In this document: piece after piece, positions 1-11,689 of the stretch
How the letters are laid out: each line of letters starts with the position of its first letter
Position numbering within the stretch: the first letter of the stretch is position 1
Assembly: GCA_012934845.2 (NCBI GenBank)
Contig: WNNJ02002755.1
Location: 1-64,000, forward strand
DNA: 64,000 nucleotides
Direction of reading: 5' to 3'
From: Pomphorhynchus laevis
Lineage: Eukaryota; Acanthocephala; Palaeacanthocephala; Echinorhynchida; Pomphorhynchidae
Made by a program: the position numbers and the translations under genes
Notes under the pieces: generated by a model
Database searches by the model: none
Told to the model about the DNA's origin: nothing
Seen by the model: the letters and a program-made list of their open reading frames with translations, nothing else

Positions 1-260
1 GTATGGAATTGGATATCATGAAGGAAGGATTCTGTAGCTGGTTTTCAATGCGAAAGTCACCTCGTGTGACCTAGCAACTATTCGTTACATAAATAAGAAT
101 CCATCAAAGGATCACCAGTCCCGATTCCAATCGATCTTCATGATCTCATACGATAAAATCTATAATAAGCATGCCAGAGAAGCATCTCGGACAATGCAGT
201 TTCTGGATATCATGATGGAAGGTTTCATATACTGTGTGAAATCTGGTAATCCTGGATTCG

Positions 261-314
261 TAGCCTAGCAGTCAAGAGCGCAAGCCAAGTACGGAGAGCG
301 ACAGCTCGAATCTC
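261..314 (+). promoter_or_regulatory. tRNA-like Pol III box A and box B
   Basis: TAGCCTAGCAG (261-271) resembles box A and AGCTCGAATCT (303-313) resembles box B. Their spacing of 42 bp is close to that in tRNA genes. They lie upstream of the hammerhead within the 443-bp unit, as in a tRNA-derived SINE. The rest does not fold as a functional tRNA to my eye. Confidence 0.5.
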
Positions 315-354
315 GGATAAGTCAAATTTCAAAAGGCGAAGAGTTGGTAGTCAG

Positions 355-442
355 CCTTCTGATGAGCCCGGGGCTACCAACATGTGGCAAAAAGCGGGCG
401 AAACGAAAACGGTTGTGGCAATGGCGCCGTTAGTAGTCAGGG
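355..442 (+). ncRNA. hammerhead ribozyme, type I (443-bp repeat)
   Basis: The core is CTGATGA (359-365) and GAAA (400-403). Stem II is GCCCG (366-370) with CGGGC (395-399). Stem III has A403-T437 and C404-G436, then an internal loop, then AACGG (408-412) with CCGTT (427-431). The cleavage triplet GTC is 436-438. Stem I is CCTT (355-358) with AGGG (439-442), including one G-U pair. All invariant core positions are present. Stem I is short and would need tertiary contacts, so activity is likely but untested. Confidence 0.8.
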
Positions 443-593
443 TGTATGGAATTGGATATCATGAAGGAAGGATTCTGTAGCTGGTTTTCAATGCGAAAGT
501 CACCTCGTGTGACCTAGCAACTATTCGTTACATAAATAAGAATCCATCAAAGGATCACCAGTCCCGATTCCAATCGATCTTCATGATCTCATA

Positions 594-594
<1 letters not shown>

Positions 595-645
<51 letters not shown>
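595..645. repeat. (TA)n microsatellite
   Basis: About 25 TA dinucleotides separate the 443-bp and 293-bp repeat families. Penelope-like elements and their passengers favour such microsatellites as insertion sites, which may explain why two families abut here. Confidence 0.95.
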
Positions 646-649
<4 letters not shown>

Positions 650-723
650 GTTACTAATTAGTAAACGGGGGAAACGGACAAAACTGGGTATTGGAAACCA
701 TCACAGTCCATCATCAATCAAAT

Positions 724-763
724 CCCTAGACCGGTTTCTGCTTATTGAGCTTCATCAGTAGGG
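724..763 (-). ncRNA. minimal hammerhead ribozyme, unit 1
   Basis: On the minus strand stem I is CCCTA with TAGGG (763-759 and 728-724), the core is CTGATGA (758-752) and GAAA (738-735), and stem II is a 3-bp GCT/AGC helix flanked by an A-A opposition. Stem III is the palindrome ACCGGT (735-730), cleaving after C729. A two-pair palindromic stem III is typical of hammerheads that act as dimers, as in newt satellite and Penelope-like elements. Confidence 0.78.
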
Positions 764-1016
764 TCCAGATTTTAAGAGTGTTCAGAGATCCTCCACCACA
801 GTTTAGAAGGGTTCATCACAAGGATGATTATTACAACACGACCTTCAAGTCCACAGGCGATCACAAAAGTGATTCGGCAGTATATTATATAAATATTTTT
901 GCAGCCTGCCCCCGGATCGCAGAGCGATACGGCATTATAGTTGTTACTAATTAGTAAACGGGGGAAACGGACAAAACTGGGTATTGGAAACCATCACAGT
1001 CCATCATCAATCAAAT

Positions 1017-1056
1017 CCCTAGACCGGTTTCTGCTTATTGAGCTTCATCAGTAGGG
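1017..1056 (-). ncRNA. minimal hammerhead ribozyme, unit 2
   Basis: This is an identical second copy of the 40-nt hammerhead, exactly 293 bp downstream. Two copies in tandem would release a unit-length 293-nt RNA if both cleave, the arrangement expected of a retrozyme. Confidence 0.78.
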
Positions 1057-1173
1057 TCCAGATTTTAAGAGTGTTCAGAGATCCTCCACCACAGTTTAGA
1101 AGGGTTCATCACAAGGATGATTATTACAACACGACCTTCAAGTCCACAGGCGATCACAAAAGTGATTCAGCAG

Positions 1174-1249
1174 TATATATACATTATTATATATATACAT
1201 TATTATATATACATATATATGTATATATACAGCAGTATATATACATTAT

Positions 1250-1311
<62 letters not shown>
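1174..1311. repeat. AT-rich microsatellite
   Basis: TA/CA-type low-complexity sequence with irregular ACATTATTATATATAC blocks, ending in pure (AT)n. ORFs read through it are artefacts of Tyr/Ile codons in TA repeats. Confidence 0.95.
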
Positions 1312-1312
<1 letters not shown>

Positions 1313-1328
1313 AAATATTATTATTAAT

Positions 1329-1517
1329 CTCTACTAACAAAAAAAACAAAGATTAATTCTTCAATTAACGTTTCTCCTTGCGGCTTCTTCAAGAAACTGG
1401 TATGTGTTATTATCTCTCAAACTTTCTACATGAAATGTTTGAGACAAAAAGTTTCTTGAAGAAGCTGCAAGTCAAAACGTTAATGGAAGAATTAATCTCT
1501 GTTTTCTGTTGGTAGAG
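1329..1517. repeat. foldback element with hammerhead-like arms
   Basis: The two arms are near-complementary: CTACTAAC...CTTCTTCAAGAAACT on the left and AGTTTCTTGAAGAAG...GTTGGTAG on the right, about 65 bp each around a ~50-bp centre. Each arm read outward holds TTGAAGA, a small hairpin, then (G)AAACGTTAAT, a layout like a degenerate hammerhead with stem III ACGT. No coding capacity. Confidence 0.7.
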
Positions 1518-3306
1518 TATAATAATAATTTTTCGTATATATTTTGGTCATCGCGTGATCTTAACCGGAAGTAGCTTATAAATTGAATTGAATTTATACT
1601 TAAATTATTTATATTTTTAATGATCTTATATCGTTAATAGCTTATCTTTGATCTCAATTAATGATCTCGGGTATACATGTCTCAATTTTTATTCATGCAG
1701 TCGCCATTTCACTTCTCATTTCACTACATGCAGTCTTCATTTCACTTACCTCCAATGCACCAAATTAAAGTAGAAACAAGTAATTTAATAAATTAAATAA
1801 CAAGTTGAAAACATTTATTATTCTAATACTCGCAGTAGTTTTAATACTAAAAAGTGCAAAATATAGAAGAAAACACCTAAGATAGGTAGTGATATAAACA
1901 CATATCACTACCAGACGGAGGTAGTGATATGATAAAATTTTCTAAATTTACCTGCAATACGCCGACGAGGGAATTGCAAGTTTGCTATAATAAAATTTCG
2001 GTTTAAAAATGTATATTTCTTAATTTTGTGATGTAAAGGCCAGAATATAAATTAAATAAAGCAAAATGAAACGCGTTATTAATTATCAACACAAGTTGAA
2101 TTATGAAAATCACTAAATTAACAATAAAAGAGTAACACATAGAAAAGACAAATGATTGTCAATAAAAAAGAAATACTAATGGAATTACACTTAGAATCTG
2201 AAAATGTCTTCTCATATGAATACTAAAATATGTAATAAAATTCATAACTTAATTATGAATTCATAATTCAATTATGCTTATAAATTGATAATTTATATGT
2301 GGCTTCGTGACTGAATGTGCTTATTTTAAACCTAAAAGTTATAAAGAAATAGAGAAAAATTAAGGCCTAAAAGTCAACTTATCGTCCGTTTAGAGTAGTA
2401 TCGTTTAAGTGGTATATGCAGCTAATCGCGATATTCAATCTTATTAATCTTTTAATATTGGATATTAACGATTAGATTGTTTCCAATGACAGATCCAGGG
2501 TGGTATCAAATATTTATCTCTGCAGTAATTGTTAATTTCCTCAAAATACGCGTTTTTCTTTTTAATATAAATTTATGATGACTAAATAGCGGAGAAAAAT
2601 AAGCAGACAAAACGCAATTCAAAAATGAGTAAACTCAGTGAAAAATGTAAAGGTTGTAACTAGCAAAAGCAAAAACATCCAGCTATTTATAAAAAAACAA
2701 TGAAGTGTTAAAAATAGTTTTTTATAAAATTGAAATGGAAAGTTTTTAAATAAAAAGTTAATGCAAGAATTGAACCGAAATAACGACAACCGACTCCGGT
2801 AATATGACAACCGAAAATTACCATTTGTTTATTGAAAATGAGAAAAGTAAAAAAGTTTTTTAATTTATATTTTAATGAAAGAACAAATGCAACCGAATTT
2901 TATCATCTATTTTTATGAAAACTTAAACGTTTTGAAAATGGAACAGAAAATCCGACGACCGAAAATTAAAATTTGTGTATTGAAAATTAGTAATACAAAG
3001 ATTTCTTATAATTTAAAACTCAATACAAGAAAATAAATCGAAATATAGTATATATACTTTTGATTATGCAACGATTTTTATCGTTACGTATGAAACACCT
3101 TAAAACATTTTAAGATATCAAAAATTAATCGGAATGGCAAGGAAAACAATGCAATTTATTATAAGTTCAAATGACGACTTTATAAATAAAAATTTCAATT
3201 GATAGAATTTTTATTATCTTATAATTTAGTAAACTATTAATTTGTTAGCATTTATATAACATGTATTTAATTCATAAAAGTATTTAATTAGATATTAATT
3301 TTATTA
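1518..3306. other. AT-rich intergenic DNA
   Basis: No convincing ORF, RNA gene or repeat. The only noted detail is a short imperfect direct repeat around 1905-1928 (GGTAGTGATAT twice). Confidence 0.6.
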
Positions 3307-3489
3307 ATTTATTAAAACGAACAAATTAGTTTTATATTCCAAGAATTACAATATTTCGATAACTTCATCTGCCATCTTCATGAAAATTACAGAGTTTGAT
3401 AATTTTCCAGGATGATAGCAGAAGCTATCGAAATATTATAATTTTTGGAATATAAAACTAATTGTGTTTATGTAAATTTATAAAACTTT
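3307..3489. repeat. foldback element
   Basis: Left arm 3318-3370 and right arm 3420-3475 are inverted copies (TTAGTTTTATATTCCAA near the ends, ATTTCGATA further in). The right arm carries GATAGC-AGAA-GCTATC directly before GAAATATT, the same hairpin-then-GAAA layout seen in the other foldbacks of this window. A half copy with the same right arm lies at about 3605-3685. Confidence 0.7.
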
Positions 3490-3689
3490 ATGAAGTAAAT
3501 GAACATTTTTAATATTAAATATTAAATTCATATTTATTTAATATTAATTTATATTTTTTAATTATAAATAGTTTGGTAAATTTCCTTACTGAGTGTAACT
3601 TTCTAATATGATAGCAGAAGCTATTAAAATATTGTAATTTTTGTATTATAAAACTAATTTTGTTTATGTAAATTTATTAAACTATAAAA

Positions 3690-4590
3690 GGAAATAAATT
3701 GATATTTTCACTTGTGTAATAAGATACTATGATTGATTTAATCGAAGGCATCAGTTTGAAACAACCGGAAACGCAATCTTGAAATTAGAATTTTAATTGA
3801 TAGAATTTTTGTTATTTAGCAAGGTATTAAGTTATTAGTATATATAAAAGTATTCAATTGATTAAATCTTAAATTCATATAGATTTAATCCATTAATAAA
3901 AGTTGCTCATATTTAATATATGAACAACTATATTCGAAAAATATCATTTTGTTATCATTTGGTTGGCATTTGTCTAAAGATGAATAAATATGCATAATAT
4001 CGACTAGGTGATCGAGAAATACCGTAATATTAGTATAATATTTTAATTAAATAGTCAAATATTTAAAATGTAATTGTTAAGATATAATTATTTGCTATTA
4101 AATACATTATTTGAAAGATGACTCTAGATTGAGCATGTTTTTTAGCAACTGATAGAGAATTTATAAAATTGCTTATTAAATGAAGATATCTTAAAGGGCG
4201 CAATGATTTTTAGGCTGTCAAACATAGTGAGCGTGATTTGAAATCGATCTTATTTTTTACGGGAGAATAAAAATGATTATTAATACAAACCACAATTTCC
4301 TTTATTGATTATTGGATAGGTACATTATTTAGATTTATCGCAGTTATGTTGCAGAACCTAGCCTGTTTTTACATTTCTTGACATTGCTTCTGGTTATACG
4401 TCGTAAGTAACATTCATGAAGAAATGTTAATTGCGGCATCATTTATAATTTGATCTTTAAATGTGATCAGCTGTTTGCTACTCTATTTGTTCATTTTCAT
4501 TTGGGACTTTAAATCATGTTATTTGTCGAAATTGATCACTTAACGTATTGCAAAATTATGTAAATAATTTAAGGTCTTTTTATTATTTTT
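3690..4590. other. AT-rich intergenic DNA
   Basis: I see no gene or clear repeat. The last ~100 bp leads into the first satellite monomer. Confidence 0.6.
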
Positions 4591-5602
4591 CGTGTACTGT
4601 AGATGCTACTAAACAGAGAGAATTGAAATTTATGATTATTAATTATTTCAATTATTAAATATTATTTATTTCAATTATATTATTTGTCGTGTACTGTAGA
4701 TGCTACTAAACAAAGAGAATTGAAATTTACGATTATTAATTATTTCAACTATTAAATATTATTAATTTCAATTCTATTATTTGTCGTGTACTGTAGATGC
4801 TACAAACAGAGAGAATTGAAATTTATGATTATTAATTATTTCAACTATTAAATATTATTGATTTCAATTCTATTATTTGTCTTTTTCTCTAGATGATACT
4901 AAACAAAGAAAATTGATATTTATGATTATTAATTATTTCAACTATTAAATATTATTAATTTCAATTGTTATTTGTCGTGTACTGTAGATGCTACTAAACA
5001 GAGAGAATTGAAATTTACGATTATAAATTATTTCAATTATTAAATATTATTTATTGCAATTATATTATTTGTCGTTTTCTCTAGATGATGACATATATTA
5101 TTTGTCGTTTTCTCTAGATGATACTAAACAGAGAGAATTGAAATTTATGATTATTAATTATTTCAACTATTAAATATTATTAATTTCAATTCTATTATTT
5201 GTCTTTTTATCTAGATGATACTAAACAAAGAGAATTGAAATTTATGATTATTAATTATTTCAATTATTAAATATTATTAATTTCAATTATGTTATTTGTC
5301 GTGTACTGTAGATGCTACTAAACAGAGAATTGAAATTTGTGATTATTAATTATTTTAATTATTAAATATTATTAATTTCAATTCTATTATTTGTCGTTTT
5401 CTCTAGATGATACTAAACAAAGAGAATTGAAATTTATGATTATTAATTATTTCAATTATTAAATATTATTAATTTCAATTCTATTATTTGTCGTTTTCTC
5501 TAGATGATACTAAACAAAGAGAATTGAAATTTATGATTATTAATTATTTCAATTATTAAATATTATTAATTTCAATTCTATTATTCGTCGTTTTCTCTAG
5601 AT
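4591..5602. repeat. ~97-bp satellite array, left part
   Basis: About ten tandem monomers; the first starts fall at 4591, 4688, 4785 and ~4881. Each holds a variable box (CGTGTACTGTAGATGCTAC or CGTTTTCTCTAGATGATAC) followed by a conserved AT-rich part with internal inverted repeats AATTGAAATT and AATTTCAATT. Monomers alternate between the two box types. One short truncated monomer lies near 5080-5110. Confidence 0.95.
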
Positions 5603-8116
5603 CAGCGGTCTCCACACTTTTCATCCTTAGGGCCATACTTATTACTCCAGTAAGTTCCGAGGGCCAAACCATATTATCATTGTTGCCGGTGGTAAAAAGT
5701 GGAATAGTCTACTTATGAAAAAAAAGTCTGAAAAAGTACGCGACGTTTAAAAAAGGCGGCAAATCGGACTAAAGTCCGCAAAACGCATCTACTGCAAATC
5801 TACTGCCATTATCTGTAATGGCAGTATCTCTACTGCCATTATCTGTAATTTATGTATCAGCCGTAGAGTACGAGCCATGAGAAGTAACGTGACACATCTG
5901 GTGGATGCAAGCGGAAATAGGCAGTACCTTCTATCTCCAACAGATGGCGCTAATAGCGCATACAGAATAATCGCTTTTGTTCGAGAAAGTTCTACTGTCT
6001 TACACACACACTTCTAGATGGCAGTAATTGGAATATATATAAGAAGGCTAGTGGCGCAGCCACAAGTCAGTTCCTATGATACCGTTGTGAAATAAAATAG
6101 TGCGTACCGCCTTAAAACGTGGTTGTGCGTGTTTCAGTTTTAGACATCTTTGTAACAGTAGTTTTATTTAATTGTTGCTATTGTGTGTGATTTAGTAGTA
6201 TGGAAAAGAAGCGAAAAATTAATAATGAATGCAGAAAATTCAAAGATCAGTGGTGCATTCAGTATTTCGTAATTGAGTCCAGTAACAAGGCGCTGTGTTT
6301 GATTTGCAATGAAAACATAGCCGTTCTCAAAGAATATAACATTAAACGTCATTATGAAGCAAAACATTTTGAAAATTACTCAAAATATACAGGAAGTTCG
6401 CGGACAGAAAAATTCGAAGCAATGAAGCGCGGATTGAAATCGCAGCAATTTTAATTTACAAAACTCAAAACTGAACAAGAGGCAGCAACTCGTGCCAGCT
6501 TTCGTGTGGCTCTTGAAATAGCAAAAGCGTGGAAAACCATTCACCGATGGAGAAATGATTAAAGAATGCATAAATGCAGTAGCCGAAGAAATGTGGCTTG
6601 AAAAGGTAAATTCATTAAAAATTGTCAGCTTGTCGGCAAACACTGTGGCTCGAAGGGTAGAAAGCATCGCTGAAAATATCCTCTCAACTGTTCGACAAAA
6701 ATGGACATGTTGAGTAGTTTTCTTTGGCCTTGGATGAGTCAACGGATGTGACAGACACTGCTCAGGTGTTGATTTATATTCGAGGAGTAGATAAAAACTA
6801 TGAAATGCATAAAGAACTTCTTGATATGTATAGTATTCATGGGACAACTATTGGTGCAGATATTTTTAAAGGAGTTGAAATGGCCATTAATCAAAAGAAC
6901 CTTCGATGGAAAAACTTGAAATGTATTACAACTGATGGAGGCAAAAACATGAGTGGGAAAAATAAAGGAGTAGTCGCTCTTGTGTCAAAGGATGTAGAAA
7001 ATGACGGTGGTTCAAAACCATTAGTCTTACATTGTATCATTCATCAACAGTCTTTGTGCGGAAAATATTTGAATATGTCTGAAGTTCTGAAACGAGTCAT
7101 ATCAACCGTTAATTTTATCAAGACTTTTGGGCTGAATCATCAACAATTCCGACAATTTATTGAAGAGATCGGAGAAAATGACTTGCCTTATAATACTGCC
7201 GTACGTTGGCTTAGTTGTGGGAAAGTCCTTTAGCGCTTTTTTGAACTTCGAGCAGTGATCGAAATTTTTTTTGAATAAAAAGCATCACCCTCTTACTGAA
7301 TTACAAAACAACGCATGGCTGTGGAAGTTAGCATTCTATGCTGATTTGACAAAACATGTGAACGAACTGAATTTGAGATTGCAAGGAGAAGACCAGAATC
7401 TTCCTGATTTATACATTAATATCAAATCATTCCGGAAGAAATTGATACCGTTTCAATCACAACTACGAAGCAAATGTTTTTCACATTTTAAAACATGTGA
7501 AATGTTCAGCCACACCACTGATACTGAGTTTCCTATAGATTTTGCAATCGAAACTTTGAGTTCTTTGGAAACAAATTTTGATACGCGTTTCTCGGACTTT
7601 GATTTCATTGCGAATCAAATTAAGATTTTCCAGAATCCTTTTGATGCTGACATTGAAACCCTAGCCTCTGAACTTCAAATTGAAATGATTAATCTACAGT
7701 GCAGTGATATAATTAAGAACAAATATCAAAACGCATCATTGTTGAAATTTTATAAGAGTCTTCCACTGCCACAATTTTCTAATTTACATGAATTTGCTCG
7801 TGGGCTGTTTTCTGTTTTTGGCACTACTTATTTGTGTGAGAAGACCTTCTCCAAAATGAAGTACATGGAAAATGCTTACAGATATAAATTAACCGACGAG
7901 AATCTTGACTCCATTTTAATAATTGGTACAAGTAAAATTAGTCCACAACTTAAAACTATTATCAGTGGAAAATCTTAGTTACATAAATCTCATTAGTATT
8001 TGATATGTCATTATGTAATAAGTTGTGTTTTAATTTAAAGGCTAGCTCTCCGCGGGCCAGAAAAAATCTGCCAGTGGGCCGGATGTGGCCCGCGGGCTGT
8101 AGTTTGGAGACCCCTG
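5603..8116 (+). mobile_element. hAT DNA transposon inserted in the satellite
   Basis: The ends are inverted: CAGCGGTCTCCA at 5603 and TGGAGACCCCTG ending at 8116 (11 of 12 match). The 8-bp target duplication CTCTAGAT is perfect at 5595-5602 and 8117-8124, and this octamer is part of the satellite monomer, so the element landed in the array. Subterminal regions are GC-richer, with repeated GGGCC motifs. Length 2514 bp is usual for hAT. It carries a single transposase gene in three pieces. Perfect target duplication with a broken gene suggests a fairly young insertion that is no longer autonomous. Confidence 0.95.
6200..7978 (+). pseudogene. hAT transposase, BED finger and catalytic core, broken
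   Basis: Three in-order reading frames make one transposase. 6200-6454: N-terminal BED-type zinc finger (CLICNENIAV, then HYEAKHF). 6724-7233: catalytic core start with SLALDESTDVTDTAQV and CITTDGGKNMSG, of the kind seen in GTF2IRD2/ZBED-like hAT proteins. 7271-7978: the rest, ending in the hAT dimerisation region (GTTYLCEKTFSKMKY, then YRYKLTDENLDSIL). Between the first two pieces other frames still read transposase (ASFRVALEIAKAW, then IVSLSANTVARRVE), so frameshifts plus stops at about 6452 and 7231 break it. It would cut and paste DNA in the nucleus; this copy cannot make a whole protein. Confidence 0.92.
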
Positions 8117-8850
8117 CTCTAGATGATACTATATATTATTTGTCGTGTACTGTAGATGCTACTAAACAGAGAGCATTGAAATTTACGATTGTTAATTATT
8201 TCAATTATTAAATATTATTGATTTCAATTATATTATTTGTCGTTTTCTCTAGATGATGCTATATATTATTTGTCTTTTCCTCTAGATGATACTAAACAGA
8301 GAGAATTGAAATTTATGATTATTAATTATTTCAATTATTAAATATTATTAATTTCAATTCTATTATTTGTCGTGCACTGTAGATGCTGCTAAACAGAGAG
8401 AATTGAAATTTATGATTATTAATTATTTCAATTATTTAATATTATTAATTTCAATTCTATTATTTGGCGTGTACTGTAGATGCTACTAAACAGAGAGAAT
8501 TGAAATTTATGATTATTAATTATTTCAATTATTAAATATTATCAATTTCAATTCTATTATTTGTCGTGTACTGTATATGCTACTAATCAGAGAGAATTGA
8601 AATTTACGATTATTAATTATTTAAATTATTAAATATTATTAATTTCAATTATATTATTTATCGTTTTCTCTAGATGCTACTAAACAGAGAGAATTGAAAT
8701 TTATGATTATTAATTATTTCAACTATTAAATATTATTAATTTCAATTCTATTATTTGTCGTGTATTGTAGATGCTACTAAATAAAGAGAATAGAAATTTA
8801 CGATTATTAATTATTTCAATTATTAAATATTATTAATTTTAATTTTTAAA
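8117..8850. repeat. ~97-bp satellite array, right part
   Basis: The array resumes exactly at the hAT target duplication and runs for about seven more monomers with the same two box types, fading near 8850. Together with the left part it forms one array of roughly 18 monomers. Confidence 0.93.
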
Positions 8851-11340
8851 TATAAAAAAATAAAGAGATAAAATATGCAATAAAGCTTTCCTGATAATGA
8901 CAGAGTTTTTATGTCGAAATATTGAAAATAAATTTGATTTTCATTTGCTGGATGTGGCTTTCCGTTCTAACAAAATATCTACTACTATTATCTACTACTA
9001 TTAATATCGATATAATATCTACTACTGTATATATCGATATATATATATTAATATCGATATAATATATGATATAATATATGCTTACTTATAAACTTTGGTA
9101 AACTCTTACAAAATGTATGCTTTATTATAAATAGTTGCGAACTACTTATCCAGAACAAGAAATACTTGAGGTCATTACATTAAATGCAATGATATATTAT
9201 ATATTAAATAAGACATTAAATTTCAAAAGGGGCATATTTTGGAAGTTAAAAAATATGTAAACAAACGAGTCTGTACTGCCCAGCTCATTAAGGTATATTG
9301 TTGAATTGTTAAAGTAAAGCATAAGCGTAAGACAGTAATGAAAGTAAAACTATCAGAACAGATTTTAGAGCATATCTAAGTTGTTAAATTGGGAAGAAAT
9401 CGAAGAAATTATGTTCTAGAAATTACATAAAGTATTTAAAAATTTTGTCTGATCATATCGCTTTTATACAACTGGTATTCTGGTCAAATCAATGAATAAT
9501 GTAGTATAGAAACAGTTAACTATATATATTATATAGTTATATAGCAACATCTACAATTATATAGGGGAATAAAACCTAACGATTAGTGAATAATAGTGAT
9601 TAATGAATAAACTGGTTATCTGAATATTTGATGCAAAACACTGAAATTTGGATTTTAAAATATTTAATAATCAAAATATACGCTTAACATGGATGAAATC
9701 AGTAAAGTATTTTAATTATTGACAAAGGAACTGATATTCTTTATTAATCGCATAATATAAAATTATTTAAAGAGTGATTGTTCGTTTTCTATTATTAAAA
9801 AATCAGCATAAACGAATTGATTATTCCGTTTCTATTACTAATAAACTGTAAATCAGTTTTTTAGTGATAATTCAGCTCATCTCAAATCAACGAGTTAATT
9901 TAAAAATTAACTCGTTGAGTTGATTTAAGATATAACCAGGAAAGAATATTTCTGTAACTAACATAGAAAATAAACAGTGTTATGTAGTATTTCTGGATAT
10001 AGGACGACATAGCATAACTAATTCTTTCAACAAATTGGCAGGCAACGATAAAAATTATATTTTAGTTAAAATATGTAATTTTGCATTGATATTTTGTAAT
10101 ATAAAATAAATTATTGCTAATAGATAAAATATTATGAATTTAAACACACTATTTTGGAATTAATTTTTTACTACACAACTCTATTATGAAATAGTTTGAT
10201 GTATGTACATTGAGATGCACAATCTCACAATCTTCAGAAATAAATATTTTTAAGTTAAAAAGTAAAAAGTATTTGTTTTCGTGACAAATACCAGCCGAGA
10301 ATGTACTGTTTATCCCACGTATTAATTTCATCTTATATTTCTTAGAATTTAACACATTATTTTCCCAATTTATGCTTGTATCTAGATAAATCAAAATTTA
10401 ATTAAATTTTAATGATGCTATGTGAAAGCGTTAGTACTCCACACTCTCAATATTTGCGTAAGTACTTCACCACTTTATTTTCAAACTGTTGGATAAAAGC
10501 ATCAATATGGTTAATGTTTTAGTTTAGTACTTATGCTTTGATTATTTTTGTAAAAAACAAGACATTTAATTTAATTTTTAAGTAAATTTTAATTATTAAA
10601 ATTTAAATATCTCTTCTTAAATGATGTTTAATTATTTTCATAATTTGTAATTGTATCATTAAAATTTAATTAAATGTTAATCACTTTATTTTAAAAAAAA
10701 AATTGTTTATAAATAATTAAATAAATAATTGCTTCAGATATTTCAGGATTGTAGTCTTCAACACTGAGGCATTTTCACCCTCCAGAAAAATCTGCAACCG
10801 ATTGATCGCTTAGGCCCCTAATTATAGAAGCGGCATTGCCTCGCTGGACCTCTACGCTTAATCGTTGCCTGAGGAAAGCCGTTGATCGAATTATATTTCG
10901 ATCAATAATTTTAATTAAAATTTAAATATCTTAACTGATGTCAATGGACCTTAATATTTTAGTATGTATAGCACCACTCTATTATCAAACGTTTGGATCA
11001 AATATGGCATAACGTCAAATTTGAAGAAACTATATTTTTAACTATAAAATAAAAACTTATTTTTTGTTACAAATACCAGTCGTGAAGATATGTAATTCAC
11101 ATAGTGTCATCAACATGCTGCGATATCTAAATGCATTTACTCTCCAGCTGCAAAATTCGAATTTTTATCTTGAAAATAATGTTTTTAAAAATTTCGTAAA
11201 TTTTGAATAACTTATAACTCATAATTAACTAATAAATAACTAATAACTTATCATTAACAAATAAACTAATTAACTAATAAATAACTAACAACTAATAAAT
11301 AACGAATAACTCATTATTAACTCATTATCTTAAAATCGAT
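8851..11340. other. AT-rich intergenic DNA
   Basis: No supported gene. Minor structures: simple TA/TATCGATA repeats at 8985-9080, a hairpin TTGATCGAA/TTTCGATCAA near 10880-10905 at the end of a short GC-richer island (10740-10905), and TAATAACTAATAA-type low complexity at 11205-11330. ORFs here have low-complexity composition and no family resemblance. Confidence 0.6.
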
Positions 11341-11505
11341 TTTTATTTTAAATTTCTTTATTATTTTAAATTTATATAAATTATATAAAATATAATATAG
11401 CAATTATTAATTTTTTATAGTTATTTACTATTATTTAATTTTTATTTAGCATTTTTTTGAATTTATAAATTGTATAAAATACGTAGACTCAGTTAGCTGA
11501 TCATA
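11341..11505 (+). mobile_element. Naiad element 3' tail
   Basis: AT-rich tail ending GTAGACTCAGTTAGCTGA (11483-11500), the terminal motif of the better Naiad copies. A second tail with the same motif truncated (ACGTAGACTCAGTTAAC) ends near 11685. These are solo 3' ends upstream of Naiad copy A and may be its pseudo-LTR or independent fragments. Confidence 0.65.
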
Positions 11506-11689
11506 GACTTACAAAGAAATTTAAATGCAAATTTTATCCATCACTCAGAATTTTATTTTTTTTTTGAATTTTTAATAACTTCCAATGAGTTAATTGTCGA
11601 ATAAGATGATCACATGATATTTATTAATTATTTAATTTTTATTTAGCATTATTTTTGAATTTATAAAATACGTAGACTCAGTTAACTTA

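Larger units (their letters stand above)
1..597 (+). repeat. 443-bp tandem unit with hammerhead (retrozyme- or SINE-like)
   Basis: Positions 1-155 and 444-598 are identical, so the unit length is 443 bp and about 1.35 units are visible; the left edge lies outside the window. Each unit would carry tRNA-like promoter boxes and a hammerhead whose predicted cleavage point (after C438) falls at the unit junction. Tandem units bearing type I hammerheads fit the animal repeats called retrozymes, and a Pol III promoter plus hammerhead recalls the schistosome Sm-alpha repeats. No ORF is credible. The perfect identity implies a recent origin or homogenisation. The second unit is cut short by a TA microsatellite. 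Confidence 0.75.
646..1178 (-). repeat. 293-bp tandem unit with hammerhead (retrozyme-like)
   Basis: Two units start at 647 and 940 (period 293). The second is nearly identical to the first until it runs into AT-rich microsatellite near 1178. Each holds a minimal hammerhead on the minus strand. Unit size, tandem layout and microsatellite flanks match animal retrozymes, which are non-coding and thought to spread through circular RNA and Penelope-like reverse transcriptase. They could also be pseudo-LTRs of a Penelope element. Short ORFs across them are chance. Confidence 0.75.

Noticed and set aside
1038-1356. ORFs rich in Tyr and Ile over the AT microsatellite
   Set aside because: TA repeats translate as Tyr-Ile runs in any frame; no gene.
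4591-8850. Regular repeats that might be a CRISPR array
   Set aside because: The period is ~97 bp with no unique spacers; it is a eukaryotic satellite.
10149-10394. Minus-strand 81-codon ORF
   Set aside because: Lies in AT-rich DNA with no motif, signal or homology that I can recognise.
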